From assembly GCF_900102945.1 (NCBI RefSeq), contig NZ_FNGI01000014.1:42975-106974 (forward strand): a stretch of DNA of 64,000 bases. Direction: 5' to 3'. The DNA comes from Modicisalibacter muralis. GTDB lineage: Bacteria > Pseudomonadota > Gammaproteobacteria > Pseudomonadales > Halomonadaceae. A program made the translations under genes and the position numbers. This document shows positions 6,921 through 20,300 of this stretch, one piece after another (the first letter of the stretch is position 1; each line of letters opens with the position of its first letter). The notes under the pieces are model-generated. The model saw nothing but the letters and a program-made list of their open reading frames with translations. It was not told where the DNA came from and ran no database searches.

Positions 6921-8222
6921 TCAACGGACCAGCGCCTGGCTTTCCTCGCGCGCCTTGAGCCAGGCGATGGATTGCATGATCAGATCGGCATCGGTGGCAT
7001 GCACCTCGATGCCCTGGCCAATCGCGGAGAGCAGCGTGACCGCGAGCCCGTCACCCGAATATTCGCGGCACTCACCCAGTCTGGACAGTATCGCCGCTTC
7101 GCCGTTGTCTCCCGGCTCGATCAGTCGTGGATGGAAGATGCGCAGGCCAAGCGACTCGAGCAGCTTGACGATGCGCAGCTCTTCGCCTGGCAGCAGCAGC
7201 CCGGCCAATACCGAGTAGCGCGCACCAAGCGCGATGCCGATGGCCAGCGCTTCGCCATGGTGAAGCTCATGGCGGGTCAGCTCCGCTAACTCGTGAGCCG
7301 GCCAGTGACCGAAATCCAGCGGCCGCGCGGAGCCAAGCTCGAACGGATCGCCGCCATAAGCGATCTGGTGCATATGCAGTTCGGCGCTGCGACGCACCAT
7401 GGTTTCCTCGACCGAGCGATCGAGGCTCGCCAGCTTGTCGGCATTCGCTTCCATCCATGCGTAGAAATCGCCGTCGCGGAGCAAGGCGATCCTGATGGCT
7501 TCCGAAATACCGGCGATGCGCTCGCGTCGCGGCAGAGTCGCGAGAAAATCGAAGTCGTTGAGCACCGCCCAGGGTGGCGCGAAAGTGCCGATGGCGTTCT
7601 TCATGCCGTTGAGATCGACGGCATTTTTCACCTCCACGCCGCTGCCGTTCTGTGACAGTAGCGTGGTCGGTATACGGATATGCCGCACGCCGCGATGCGC
7701 TGTCGAGGCGGCAAGCCCGATCGCATCGAGTACTGCCCCGCCTCCGATGGTGATTATGTAGGAATGGCGGTCGACACCCAGGCGCTGGATGGTCTCTTGC
7801 ACCGCCATGGTGTACGCAAGCCTGGCCTTGATCCGCTCTCCGCCGGGCACCATGATCGGCATCTCCAGCAGTTCGGCGCGCGCCGAGTGAGCCGTGAAAT
7901 AGTCGAGGATGCGGGGCACCAGGTCCTTCCGGGCTGTGGCGACACCGTCGTCGATATAGATCAGGCATTTGTGTCGTTTGCCTTTTTCGCGCAGCGCCAG
8001 CATCTCGATGAGCAGCGGATTGTCCGCTGAAAAGAGATCGCGCGTGAAGGCCACGGGGTACTCGTAAGGCACCGAGAATCGCTGCCAACGGATCGCCGTT
8101 TGCGGCTTGCTGGCACACCCGGTCCCGCTTTGTGTATGGGCTGCCCCAGGTGCGAGCGCCGAACCCGCTGACGGAGCGGTGAAAGAAGCGGCGCGATGAG
8201 ATAACGAGAGATTGTTATGCAT
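6921..8222 (-). CDS. 3-dehydroquinate-synthase-like sugar-phosphate cyclase (EboD-like)
   Basis: The 433-residue cytoplasmic enzyme belongs to the dehydroquinate synthase/sugar-phosphate cyclase fold. The NAD-binding glycine motif GGGAVLDAIGLAAS is near 160-174. The metal ligands expected for the family are present: Glu241 (ISEAIRIA), His306 (PLDFGHWPAH) and His322 (HHGEALAIGI), the two His being 16 apart as in DHQS. The wording PLDFGHW and the early MVPGGE are closer, from memory, to EboD proteins of the ebo (eustigmatophyte/cyanobacterial pigment-precursor trafficking) clusters than to shikimate-pathway AroB. No other ebo gene is nearby, and the enzyme sits between two surface-structure loci. 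The first ~45 residues are Ala/Ser-rich and look unconserved; the true start could be later, but no better ATG precedes the conserved region. Confidence 0.75.
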   Translation of the reverse strand: MHNNLSLSHRAASFTAPSAGSALAPGAAHTQSGTGCASKPQTAIRWQRFSVPYEYPVAFTRDLFSADNPLLIEMLALREKGKRHKCLIYIDDGVATARKDLVPRILDYFTAHSARAELLEMPIMVPGGERIKARLAYTMAVQETIQRLGVDRHSYIITIGGGAVLDAIGLAASTAHRGVRHIRIPTTLLSQNGSGVEVKNAVDLNGMKNAIGTFAPPWAVLNDFDFLATLPRRERIAGISEAIRIALLRDGDFYAWMEANADKLASLDRSVEETMVRRSAELHMHQIAYGGDPFELGSARPLDFGHWPAHELAELTRHELHHGEALAIGIALGARYSVLAGLLLPGEELRIVKLLESLGLRIFHPRLIEPGDNGEAAILSRLGECREYSGDGLAVTLLSAIGQGIEVHATDADLIMQSIAWLKAREESQALVR

Positions 8223-8282
8223 TGTCTTTCGCCTTGATCTTGCATGAATCGAGGCTGCTCCAACAATCGGATTGTGCGGTTC

Positions 8283-8321
8283 GGGGAAAGGGGACGAAAA
8301 CCAGTTTCGTTCCCCTTCCCC
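8283..8321 (-). terminator. Long stem-loop after the giant secreted-protein gene
   Basis: The stretch 8283-8299 is complementary to 8305-8321 over about 16 pairs with one bulge on each side, around a ~5-base loop. It lies 16-54 bases past the stop of the leftward giant gene. There is no U-tail, but it is the strongest hairpin in the gap and would also insulate the downstream enzyme gene. Confidence 0.6.
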
Positions 8322-8336
8322 CTCGCCAGGACCGGT

Positions 8337-11300
8337 CTACAAGAGCGTGTCGCCTCCCGCCGCTGCCGGGTCGTTGAGTCCAACGATGCTGACGTCGTCG
8401 CTCATCGGCGGCACATCGTCGTCGGTTGCCGTCGGCGGCGTCTCTTCGAGGAACACCCCGCTGGCCGCAAACGATTGCAGTGCCATGACGCCGGGCTGCT
8501 GCTCGAGGGTCAGCGATTGCAGGTCCATCGGCCCGCCATTGAAGGTCAGCCTCAGCACCTGCTCGCCGGCCTGCAGGTCGAGCGTGAGCGACTCGGTGGC
8601 AATGTAATTGCCCCAATCGCCGGAGTCGGGCACCGCGAGCGGCCCGGACGTTGCGTAGAACGTGCCATTCTGCTCGACCGAGGCCGTGATGGAACGCCCG
8701 TCTTGAGGCGTCGCCGTCACGAACGACAGGTCGTAGGTTCCGGCCTCTTCGACGTTGATGGTGTACTCGACCCACTCACCATCCTCGACCCAGCCGATCG
8801 CCTCGCCATCGTTGACGATATCCACCCCTGTGTCGCGGAAGTCGCTGCCAAGCTGCGTTTCGCTGCCATCGTTGTAGGCGATGCCCTGCCCGCCTTCATC
8901 GAACAGTGCCGCGTCCAACGTCAGGCTGTCGCCAACCAGCCACGGCGTCTGACCAGCGTTGAAAGCCGATTGACCATCGTCGACTGGCGCGGCGGCGACG
9001 TTCAGCGTGAAGCCGGTGTCGATGCTGGCATTGCCATCCGAGGCGCTGACGAGAACCTCGAAGCTGCCTGCCGTGGCTGGCGTACCGCTGATGACTCCAT
9101 CGTTCGAGATCGACAAGCCCTCGGGCAAACCGCTGGCCGTGTAGCTCAGCACATCGCCATCGGCGTCTTCGAAGGCACTCGTTGGAATGCTGAACGAGAA
9201 GTCCTCGTCCTCGGTCGCATTGAGATCGGCGATGCCATCCTCAACCACCGGCGCACTGTTGGTCGGTTCATCCGCCTGGGTCAAGGTGAACGAGGCCAAG
9301 TCCTGCGAGCCGCCATTGAAGGTCAGGCGCAGCGTCTGTACCCCGGCTTCGAGCTCGACCTGGACGCTGTCGGTTTGCTCGAAGGTCGTCCAGCCACCGC
9401 TGTAGTCGACCGCGACGGCGCCGGCCGTGAGATAGACGCCATTACCCTGGGCGAACGAGGCGGTGATCGACCTGGCAGAGCCGTTCTGCGAGCCCAGCGC
9501 GGACAGGAACGAGAGGTCGTACGTCCCCGCCTGCTGTACATTGATGGTGTACTCGACCCACTCGTCATCCTCGACCCAACCGATCGCCTCGCCGTCGCCA
9601 ACGATATCCACCCCGTCGCCACGGAAGTCGCTGCCGATCTGCGTTTCGCTGCTATCGTTGTAGGCGACGTCCTGCCCGCCTTCGTCATACAACACCGCGT
9701 CCAACGTCAGGTCATCGCCGACCAGCCAGGGCGTCTGGGTATCGTTGAAGGGCTGCTGACCCTCGCCTTCGAGTGCGATGACCTCGAAGTCGAACGAAGC
9801 CAGATCCAGTTGCCCGCCATTGAAGGTCAGGCGCAGCGTCTGTTCTCCGGCCTGAAGGTCGAACTCCAGTGGCCCGACGTTTTCGTAGGTGGTGAAGCTG
9901 CCGGTGTTGGGTAAGCCGATAGAGCCGCTGGTGTAGAAGCCGCCCCCCTGCTCGAACGCCGCGGTAATGCTCCTGCCACCCGCGACCGCCGAGGTCAGGA
10001 AACTCAGCGAGTAGGTGCCGGCAGTCTCGACATTGATGGTGTATTCGACCCATTCGCCATCGGCGATGTAACCCAGCGCCAACGTGCCGTTGGAGATATC
10101 CACCGCTTCGTCGTCGCGGAACGACGCGCCCTGATGCGAGGCCGTGGTGTCGTTGTAGGCGACGCCCTGCCCGCCGTTGTCGAACAGGTTGGCTTCCAGG
10201 GTCAGACCATCGGCACCGATGACCCATGGCGTCTCGCTGTCGTTGAAGGCGCTCTGCTCCTGTGGCGCCTGATCGTCGAGGAAGTTCGGCGTACCGTCAC
10301 CGTCGCTATCGTCGTAGATATCGACCCGGCCGTTGCCATCGGCGTCTTCCGCCCCGGTTGGGTCGTAGGTCTGGACATTTTCGACCAGGAAGATGTTGTC
10401 GTTGTAATCGTAGTTAACCCCCGCGTAATCCTGGATGACGATGTAGGTATCGGGAATCACGTTGCCATCGGCGTCCTTGGCCACGTAGACGCGAATCAGA
10501 TGGCCGTCGTTCTGGTCCCAGTTGAGATCGGTGCCGGGATTGCCGATTTCGTTGATGGTGTCCTCATAGAGGTTGGCGTCCGGATCGGACCAGGAGATGT
10601 AACCCTGGCGGTCGCTGATCTCGGCGAAGAAGCCGAACGGATCGTCGCGGTCCAGCGAGACGCTGGCCAGCTGGTCGCCGCTATTGAGCGCACGTGGCAA
10701 CAGCGTCTGGCCATCCTGGTCGTCGTGGGCGATCACCTCGTCGAGGTTACGGCTGTCGACGTCGTGGATGAACAGCCGGGCGACGTCCCCCTGGGTGTGG
10801 TAAGCCGCCAGTTGGGTGATCTTGATCGGCGAGCCGCCATCGGCACGCTGGAAGTAAGGCGCGAGAATCTCATCGCCGTTGGCTTCCACCAGGCCGCCCT
10901 GGTTCATCTGCGCCTGGCCGACGTCGGTGGTGTAGCCGAAGGCGTTGACGATCTCCTGTACCGTCGGCTCCTGGCCATTCTCCGATTGGCCCTGGGCGAT
11001 GCCGGCGAGCTGAATCACCGTCTGGCCTTCGTCGCTGTCATTGGAATTGATCGTCAGCGTCGATTCGTAGAGCGAGCCGTCGTTGCCGTCCTGCCCGATG
11101 AAGCGCACCGTGACGTTCAGCGAGTTGCCCGGCGCAATCACCAGGTCGGTGCTGTCGCCGACGATCTCGAACAGCGTGGGATCGCCGATATCCAGGCTGG
11201 CGATTTCCAGGTCGGCGAAGCCGTTGTTATCGATCGTAATGGTGACTTCGTCATGCACCACCTGGCTATCGTTGGCCGGGTCCTCGATCCGGCTCATCAC

Positions 11301-14300
11301 CAGGCGATTATCCGACGGTACGCCATCCAGGTTGGTGATCGAGATTTCACCGCCGGAGACCGGCGAGATGCCTTCGATGACGAACATGTTGTCGTTGTAG
11401 TCGTAGTTGATGCCGGTGTAATCCATGATGCCCAGATAGGTATCGGGAATCACGTTGCCATCGGCATCGACCGCCTGGAAGATGCGCACGGTGTAGCCGC
11501 GCTGGATGTCTTCGGTACCCGGCGGCACCTCGCCGCCACCGGTCGGGTTGAGGGTCGGGTCGGTCGACAGCCCCGCGACCTCGATACCGAAGATTCCGTT
11601 GCCCAGCCAGCCACCGGGAATCGTGTCCGGCGTGATCGTTGCCGTGGCGAACTGGCCATTGCTCTTGATCGGCAGGATCGACTGGTTATTGTCGCCGGCG
11701 TGGTTCGACAGCGTGACGTCCTGCCCCTTGTTGCCGGGGTTATGGATACCCAGTGTCGCGCCACCGTTGCCATGGAATGCCGCCAGTTGGGTGATCTTGG
11801 CCGACTCGAAGCCATCGGCGATCTTCCAGTACCCCGACAGCACCTCGGTCTCGTCCGCCGGGCGGTAGAGGTCGAAATCGTTGAGCACCGAGTTCTCGCC
11901 GCCACCCACCGTGGTCAGCCCCTCGATCCGGTTGCCGAAGCCGAAGATCTCCCACACCTCGTTGACATTGGGCTCCCAGCCGCCCTCGTCGCGCTGCTGC
12001 CAGAAACCGGCCAGATGCACCTCGGCGATCGGTGTGTCGGCGTCGTTGGTCACCAGTTGCAGCACGCCCTCGAACACCCCATCCGCCGCATCGGTGGTCG
12101 GTGCGGTGTAGGCCGAGCGATCGAACAGCACCTCGACCGTGATCGACTCGCCGGCGGCCAACGTCAGGCCATCGAAAACCCCCGGATCGGCCAGCACGAA
12201 GGGGCCGCTGAGATTGGCATCGATGATCGTTAGCTCAGAGGTGCCGGTGTTGCTGATCTCGACGCTACCGCTCTCCTTGTAATCCCGATCGGGATTCGAG
12301 GCGTCGTTGTTCTCCAGGTAGTTGAAGTGCAGGCGGTCGGAATAGTACGCCGCATCGTTGCTCTGAATGGCGATATCCGCATCGGGATCACCCGGGGCCG
12401 GCGAGACGTCGAGATAGTCGATCTCGTTGGCGCCATCGGCTTCGGAGATAACCCGCAGGTTATAGGAGACGCCAGCCTCAAGCTCGACATAGGCCGACTC
12501 CTCACCGGCGTCGCCCTGCCCGGGGAAAAGCAACTCATTGAGCGGCTGGCCGTTGAGCAGTAGCGTCAGCTCACCGCCATCCGGCGCGCCAGCATTGGCG
12601 GCCAAATCGAGCTTGTAGGCGCCATCCTCGTTGACGGTGAAGTAGAAATCCGCCGTTTTTTCATTGACCGCACGCGCGGTGTCACCGTTTTCCAGCTCGA
12701 TGCGTGTCTCGCCGTCGACCTCGGCATAAGTCGGCTCGAAGGTATCCAACGGCTCGTCCGCCACCCGCAGCAGGTCGATGTTGGGGCCGACCGCATCCGG
12801 CGCGGTAACGCTAATGACGTTCGAGCCCGCCTCCAGCGATACCTCGACAGTCTCGAAGAACCAGTTGTCCTCGGCGGCGTTGCTCTGGCCGACGAAGGCC
12901 AGCATGCCAAGCGCGGCGCCGTTGATCATCAGATCCATTGGCCGGCTACCCTTGGTCACCGCCAGCGCGTAACGGAAGCCGATCTCATAAGTGCCCGCCT
13001 CGGCGACGTCGATGGTCCAGGTGATGGTCTGATCGCCGGTGCCGTCGAAGTCGACGAAGCCATCGCCCGAGGCGTTGCGATCGTCCGCGCTTTCGGGCAC
13101 CACGACGGCACCACCATCCAGCTCGGCCGTTTCGGCCTCGTATTCGGCGTAGCCCGGCGTGGTGTCTTCGGGTGCTTGCAGAACCTCCAACTGATCGATG
13201 TTGGGACCGGTGGCGGCGGTCGCCTGGAAGCGCACCGTGTTCAGCCCCGAAACCAGGTCGGTGGGGATATCCAGCGTCAGCCATTCGTTCCAGGCATCAT
13301 CGCCGAGGCCACCGGGAGGTGGGCTGAAGGCGAAGGTGCCGATACTGACGTTATTGACGAACACCTCGAGCGGGCGATTCACGGTATCGCCGTTGGCGTA
13401 GCGCACGCGCAATACCGAGTCGCCGGCCTGGGCCGCGGTCAGCTCGAAGCTGAAGGTAATGAAGTCGGCATTGCTCGCGCCGTAGTCCGCGTAGCCGCCA
13501 AGCACGCCGTCGGTGTCATCGGTGTTGCCATCGAGGCCAAAGGCCCCGGGGCGCAGGCCATTGGGTTGATCCGAATTGGGCTCGGGAGCGTCCTGGGTAC
13601 GGATCGCGATCTCGGCACCACCGCCTTCGGCTACCGTTACCGTGGTTCCGTCATCAGGCGTGTTGTCCTCGGCCTGGATGGTCAGGACCGAGATCAGGTC
13701 ATCATCGCCCGGATCACCCGGGTCACCGGGATCGCCCGGATCAGTAATCACGCCACCGGGCGCCGGGTCGAGACGTATCAACTGGCTCTCTCCGTTGCTG
13801 CGATTGAGCGTCAGCAGGTAGAGCTGGCCGGTCGCCGGGTTTTCGATGATGTCGAGCGGATCGACGTAGGTAATCACGTTGCCGTTGACGTCGCGCAGCA
13901 CCTCGTCGCCGATCACGTTACCGTTGGCATCGAGGGTAATCGAACGAATGTCGTTGCCGCCCGAGTACTCGGTGAACAGCACGTTGCCCTGCAGGTTGCC
14001 TCCGAATACGTCGCTGGTGTATTCGGTCACACCGTTGGGCGAGCGGTTCTCGCCCAGCGAGTAGGCCCCGTCGATATCGTAGTTGGGATCGGGCTGCTGG
14101 CCCGCCGGATAATCGCCGACCTGATTGGTGTCGTTGCCCGAGGTCGGGTTGCCGCCATTGAGAATGTACTCATCGCGTAGCGGGTTGGGATGGCCGTAGT
14201 AACCGCCTTCCTCGATCGCGAACAGGTAGTCGTCCTGCTTCTCGACACTGTTCTGGTTTTCGTCCTGTGGTGTCGAGGGGTCGTCGGGCACGTTGCCACC

Positions 14301-17300
14301 GGCCGCCGAGCCGTTGGTCGGCACGTAGAGGAAGCCGTTGGAATGCCATACCAGGTCGTAGGCATTGCGCGTGCCGGTGGCGAATATCTTGAGTACCGCG
14401 TCCTCGGTAAACGGGTCGTAGAAGCTCTCGAGGATATTGCCGTCGGCGTCCTGCACGGTGGCCGTGCCGTTGTCGGCGAATACCAGGAACTCACCGTTGC
14501 CCATCGGAATGGGGTCGTCCTTGACGTTGCCATCGTCATCCGTGAAACGGCGGTTGTTGCCGTCATCCGGCAGCGGTTCGGTGGAAACGTCGAAGCCACC
14601 TTCCGGCGCGTCGCGGGTCGGATCGATTTCGATCACCGAGGCGTTCAGCAAGCGCTCTGGGCGGAAGCCCCAGGCGCTGTCGGGCTCACCCATCGCCGAG
14701 TTGGAGCCCTGCACCAGATACAGCAGGTGGCTCGGTACATCGGGGTTGGTCTCGGCGTCGTACTCCGGATTGACCCGGAACTCGAGACTGTTGGTGACGT
14801 GGTCGCCATTGGAACGTGGCAGGCCGGTGATATACGCCTCGGCGGAGCCGGTAAAGGCCTCGCCCTCGCCGAGGGTGATCTTGGTGACCCGCCCGCTGAA
14901 GTCCGGCACGCCGTTATCGCGTCCCGATAGCGGAATCGGGTAGTTGTCGGTGACCCACAGGGTGTTGGGGTCCGTCGGGTCGAAAGTGATACCTATGATC
15001 CCGCGCGGCCCGGCATCGCCCTGGAAGTAATCCAGCGTCAGGGTCTGCTCGCCGGACAGCGCACCCGTTTGCGGGTCCACGTCGTAGCGCTTGATCTGAC
15101 CGCTCATGGTCGACACATACATCTTGGTGCCGTCCGGGGACAGCTCCAGCGAGGTGAAGGCAAAGGCGCCGTCGGCCGCGCCGTTGAGCTCTATGGTGTC
15201 GTTGAACGCCACTTCACGCGCCACTACTTCCGGCGCTTCGCCGGTGACGAAGGTGGTGGTGAATTTCTGGAACTCGCGCGTCGGCGCGTCCAGGTCGAGG
15301 TTGTCGCCACGATCGCGGAAGCCTTCGATCTTCAGCGTGTAGCTGGTGTATTCCTGCAAGCCGCCGAGCGGCGAGATGGTCAGCGAATCGAAACCGCCGG
15401 TGGTGTTGATGCTGAACTCGACCTCTTCGCCGCTGACAGTCTCGAACAAGCGTACCGAACCATCCTGAAGGCTCTCCAGCAACGCCCCGCCGCGACCGTC
15501 GACCACCGAGATACCCAGGAAGATATCCGAGGTAGGATCGACACCGATGGGCGCACTGCCATCGGCGGGGTCGAGATCGATCTCGACCTCGTCCTCGCCG
15601 ACACCGGCAATCGCACGCGGATCGGTGAAGAACGCATAGTCCTCCGGTGCATCGCGACCGTCACCTGGCGTCAGATCGGGCAGTTCCTGGATTTCGATGT
15701 ACTGGATCTCGGTGTTTTCGTTATCCAACCCCATCGAATCCAGCGTCAGGCGGCCATCGGTGACCTCGACGATGCGCGTCACCAGATCCGAACGGAAACC
15801 CTCGGTGTCGTTGGCCGGATTGCCGTCTTCCGGGAAGTCGCTTGGGCGGAACGGCGTGAACGGGTCGTTGAACAGCTCGCCCTCGGCGTTGATGACGTTA
15901 TGGCTGTCGTAGGGACCGGAAGTATCGCCGATCGAAATGGTCACCTCGTAGAAACCATCCTCGAGTTCGATCTCCCAACCGGCACGTTCGTAGCCGGTCG
16001 CCGGCTGATCGAAGTGCGCGTAGGTGCCCTGCAGCGGATCGAGACCGCCTATATCGTCGGTGCGGTCATTGACCGCCACGCTGGTCTGGTCGGCGATCGC
16101 CATCGGCGTGGTGCCGTTCTCGGTGCCATCGGCGATCGAGGCCTCGCTGACCCAGCCGTACTGGTAAGTCTGGCCATCGACCTCGATAGACTGCTCGCCG
16201 AACGCCAGGCCGGTATCCGCGACGTAGCCATCTGGCGTGGCGAAGCCATCGGGTTGGAAGTTGATCTTGACCTGGAAGCGATCGATCGGCTCGACGATCG
16301 GGTCCGACGCTTCGCCCTCGCGACTGACCGACAGACTGTCGATATTGGGCCCGGCGGTACCGACGTTCTCCAGACGAATGACGTTGTCGCCAGCGGTGAG
16401 CTCAAGCTCGATGGTCGCCTCGCTCCAGTTCATCCAACCGGCATCGCCGGTCCCGGTACTGGCGAAAGCGATTTCGCCCTGAGCGGTGCCACCGACCAGG
16501 ATACTCATCGGACGGTCGGCCAGATTGGTACCGGCATTGGTGTAACGCACGCTCAGGGTGTAAGTGCCCGCCTCTTCCACGCTGACGTTGAAGAACGCCG
16601 CGTCGCCGGCCTCGCCCCCCATGTCCAGATAACCGGTGCCGGTGAAGCCATCCCACAACCCGTCTGGACCGGTTGCCACGTTGGTTTCCGGATTGCTGGC
16701 ATCGCGCACCACGGTATCCGGCGTCGGCTCGTCGTCATCGAGGGTCAGCGCCTCGCCCTGGATCTCGAACAGGAAAGGCTCGGGGCCGACCTCGTCACCG
16801 ACGGTGACCTCGGTGGCGACACTGGCCTCGTTACCGGCGGCATCCGTCACGTATACGGTGGCGGTAACATCGCCTTCCAGACCACTCATGTCGACGCTGA
16901 AGTCGCCATTGACGTCCGGCGTGACCAGGCTGCGTGTGGCACCACCATCGAAGCTGATCTCGATGGTCTGGATATCGGCATCGACACCCGAGAGAGTAAA
17001 GCCTGCCGTCGCCGCCTCGTCGACGTCCAGCGTACTATCGGCCGCGATCAGTTCAAGGTTGCCATCCTCGTCGGCCGACACGTCGACGGCGATCGGGCCA
17101 GAACCGGCTTCGGTAATCTCGATGCGATCGAGATTCGGGCCGCTGGTAAAGCCGGGCGGGATCGCCAGCGAGAGCGAGTTCTCACCCGCTTCCAGGGTGA
17201 CCGTGACGGTTTCGAACAGCCAGTGATCGAAGCCTTCTTCCACGCCATTGCCGTCCGGGTCGGTAGCCAGGAAAGCAAGTTGACCAGCCATGCCGCCATT

Positions 17301-20300
17301 GATGCTCAGGTCCAGCGGTCGGTCGCTGTTGGAGGCGTAGCGAACGTTGAGATCATAGCTGCCGGCCTGGGCAACATTGACGGTGAAAGTCACCGTGTCT
17401 CCGGCGGTATCGCCGAAATCGAGATAACCGCTGCCGGTGAAGTCCGGGCGCAGTCCACTGAACCCGGACCCTGTTTCGGGGTTGCTGGCATCGCGCACAG
17501 TGGTAACGGTGGCGTTGCTGCCATCGTCGGCCAGGGTCAGGCTGCCGTCCTCGGCCTGAACGGTGATCGGCGTGAATGCCGCCTCGTCGCTATCGGTGAC
17601 CTCGATGGAGAGGGTTTCAACGTCGCTCAGCGCCCCATCGGTAGCCGTTACCTCCACTTCGTAGAGGTTATCCTCATCGGCATCGGCCGCGGTCTCGAAG
17701 TCCGGCGCGTTGATGAACGCCAGCGCACCGGTTTCTGGGTCGATGGTGAACAGCGCGGCATCGGCGCCGCCGGTGATCGCGAACGCCGGTGCCACCAGCC
17801 CCGTCATGCCGCCGTCTTCGTCGACCAGCGGTACGGCACCGACCACCGTCATTCCCTCGACGAGGGAGAAGCTGGACTGGTCGATGGCCAGGGATTCGTT
17901 GGCGTCGGCGACGCTGACGATGACGTCCTGAGAGGTGATGTTTTCGCCATCACTGACCGAGACGGTGAGTTCGTAGATGCCGTCGCTATCGGCATCCAAC
18001 GGACTCTCGGCGTCGGGCGCCGTGGCGAAGGTCAGCACGCCGGTGGCCTGATCGAAGCTGAACAACGCCGCGTCGGCGCCTTCGAGGGTGACGGTCAGTG
18101 CATCGTTCTCGGTATCGGCGAGGGTCAGGGTGGCAACGTCGCCGGTGTTTTCGTCGATGGCGATCGTGCCGGCCAGGCCGCCGATCGTCGGCGCCTCGTT
18201 GACGGGTTCTTCGGTACGCGTGAAGAGCAGGCGGTCGATGCGCATCTGCTCGCCGGACTCGCCTTGCGCGGTCAGCGTGGCGATGGTCGCCGCGTCGATG
18301 TATACCGGCGTCTCGAAGGCGATTTCCTTGAGGTTACCGGCCTGGCCCGAGCTGCCGCGCGAGCCGGCGTTGAGGAAGACCCCGAAGTCATCGTTGAGAA
18401 TCGCGCTATCGACCAGCTCTCCGGTAGCGGTGTTACGCGCCTGCACTAGAGTGTCGCCGATCAGCAGCGATAGCGACCCCGCGCCATCGGTCTCGTCGAA
18501 GACCACCACGCTGACCGTGTACCAGCCCTCGACGATTCCGCTGTCGCCCAGCGCAGTCGATACCTGCGTCGACTGGTTATTGGCGAGCTGGATGATCTGA
18601 TTGCCCGAGGCATTGGCGTTACCGGCGACGAAGAAGTTATCGGCATCGCCCAGCCCGGTGAAATCCTCGGCTTCGACGCTCAGTACGTCGCCCACCTCCA
18701 GCCCTTCGATCTCGAATTGCAGGGTCAGCGTATTGGAAAGGCCACCACCGTCGGTGGCACGCACGATCACCTCGAACGAGCCCGCCTCGCTCGGCGTGCC
18801 GCTAATCACCCCTTCGGCATCGACGCTGAGCCCCTCGGGCAAGCCCTCGACGCTGAGCGTCAGCGCATCGCCATCGGGATCGCTGAAGTAGCCGGTGAAA
18901 TTTGCAAGTTCGATGCCATCGAAGAAGCTGCCCTGCTCTCCGAAGTAAGGCTCGAGGGCGACATCGTCCACCATCGGCGCGTCGTTGACGTTGTCGACGG
19001 TCAGTTCGAACGACGTAGCGGTTGTGGCCATGCCGTCATCGGCGGTAACCGTGATCGTGAAGGTGCCGGCGCTCAGCCCATCCAGGCTACCGCTGAGCAC
19101 GTTGCCAGTGACGGTCAAGCCACTGAAGTCCTCGACGGGCACACCACCCTGCGATACCTCGACGCTATAGCTCAGCGGGTCGTTGTCGTCGTCGACGAAG
19201 GGCAGATCGAGTTCCAGCATGCCGCCCTCGTCGATAGACAGATCGGCGATACCACCGCCGATCACGCGCGGCGCGCTGTTTTCTTCGCTGCCCGGGTCCA
19301 TTTCCGCGAGCTGGACGTTGGAGAAGATCGACGACCCCAGGGTCGAAGTAGCGTCGTCGTCGCTGATGAACACCAACGAGTCGAGCGTAATGCCGGCGTG
19401 ATCGCCGAGCTCGATGGTAAAGCGGGTCGTCCCATCGCCGTTGTCGACACCGGAGCCGCGCAGATCGATGAACGCACCCTGGCCCTGGAAGCCGCCGAGC
19501 TGATAGATCGAGCTGTCGCCATCGAAGGCGTTTTCGTCAAGATCGAAACCGATGGCGATGATTTCCGGTGAATTTTCGCCAATCGCCAGATCGAGCACGA
19601 GCCGGGTCTGCTCGGTGACGACATAATCGCGCGACAGCCCGACGCGCTTCCATAGGTTGTCGTTGAGCGCCAGCGTCGCACCCTCGTCGCTGACCTCATA
19701 GCCAGGGCCGCTTGGGTTGTCCTGGTTAGCGGTGTAGCTGGTGATATTGCCTTCGCTGCCGCCGTTGAAGACGACATCGAGCGGCCCCACCGTTGACTCC
19801 ACCAAGCTGACGTTGGTGCTGGTCTGTACATGATTGCCTGCCGCATCGGTCGCGAACAGCGTCAGCGTGGCATCGCCAGCGGGCAGGCCTGACAGATCCA
19901 CCGTGACCGTGCCATCGACGATACTCGCCGCAGTGCGGGTTTCACCGCCATCGAGGCTGACTTCGATGCTGACGACATCCGCATCCATGCCAGTAACATC
20001 GAAGTTGACCTGCTCGGAGCCGACCGTAACCGAATCGTCCGGGCCGGTCAGAGTGAGATTGGCATCGGCATCCGCCGAAACATCGCCGACCGGGCCACTG
20101 CCGCCAGCGGTAATTTCGATGCGGTCGAGATTGGGCCCTCGGGTAGCCCCTGCGGGAATGGCGAACGAGAAGGTGTTGTCGCCGGCATTCAGCGCGACCG
20201 TGACGGTTTCATACTGCCAGTTGTCGAAGCCTTCGAGGGTACCCGCACCAGGGCCATCCGGATCGGTGTCGCCGAACTCGATCGTGCCCGGCGCCGAGCC

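Noticed and set aside
6733..6924. Possible insertion-sequence remnant (63-codon minus frame and a GCCC-TTCA-GGGC hairpin near 6901)
   Set aside because: The hairpin resembles ends of IS200/IS605-type elements, but the peptide shows no transposase motif and no second end was found.
15069..18449. Possibility that the 1126-codon antisense frame is a real overlapping gene
   Set aside because: There is no ribosome site, the composition is skewed, and the boundaries follow only chance stops in the giant gene's antisense frame.
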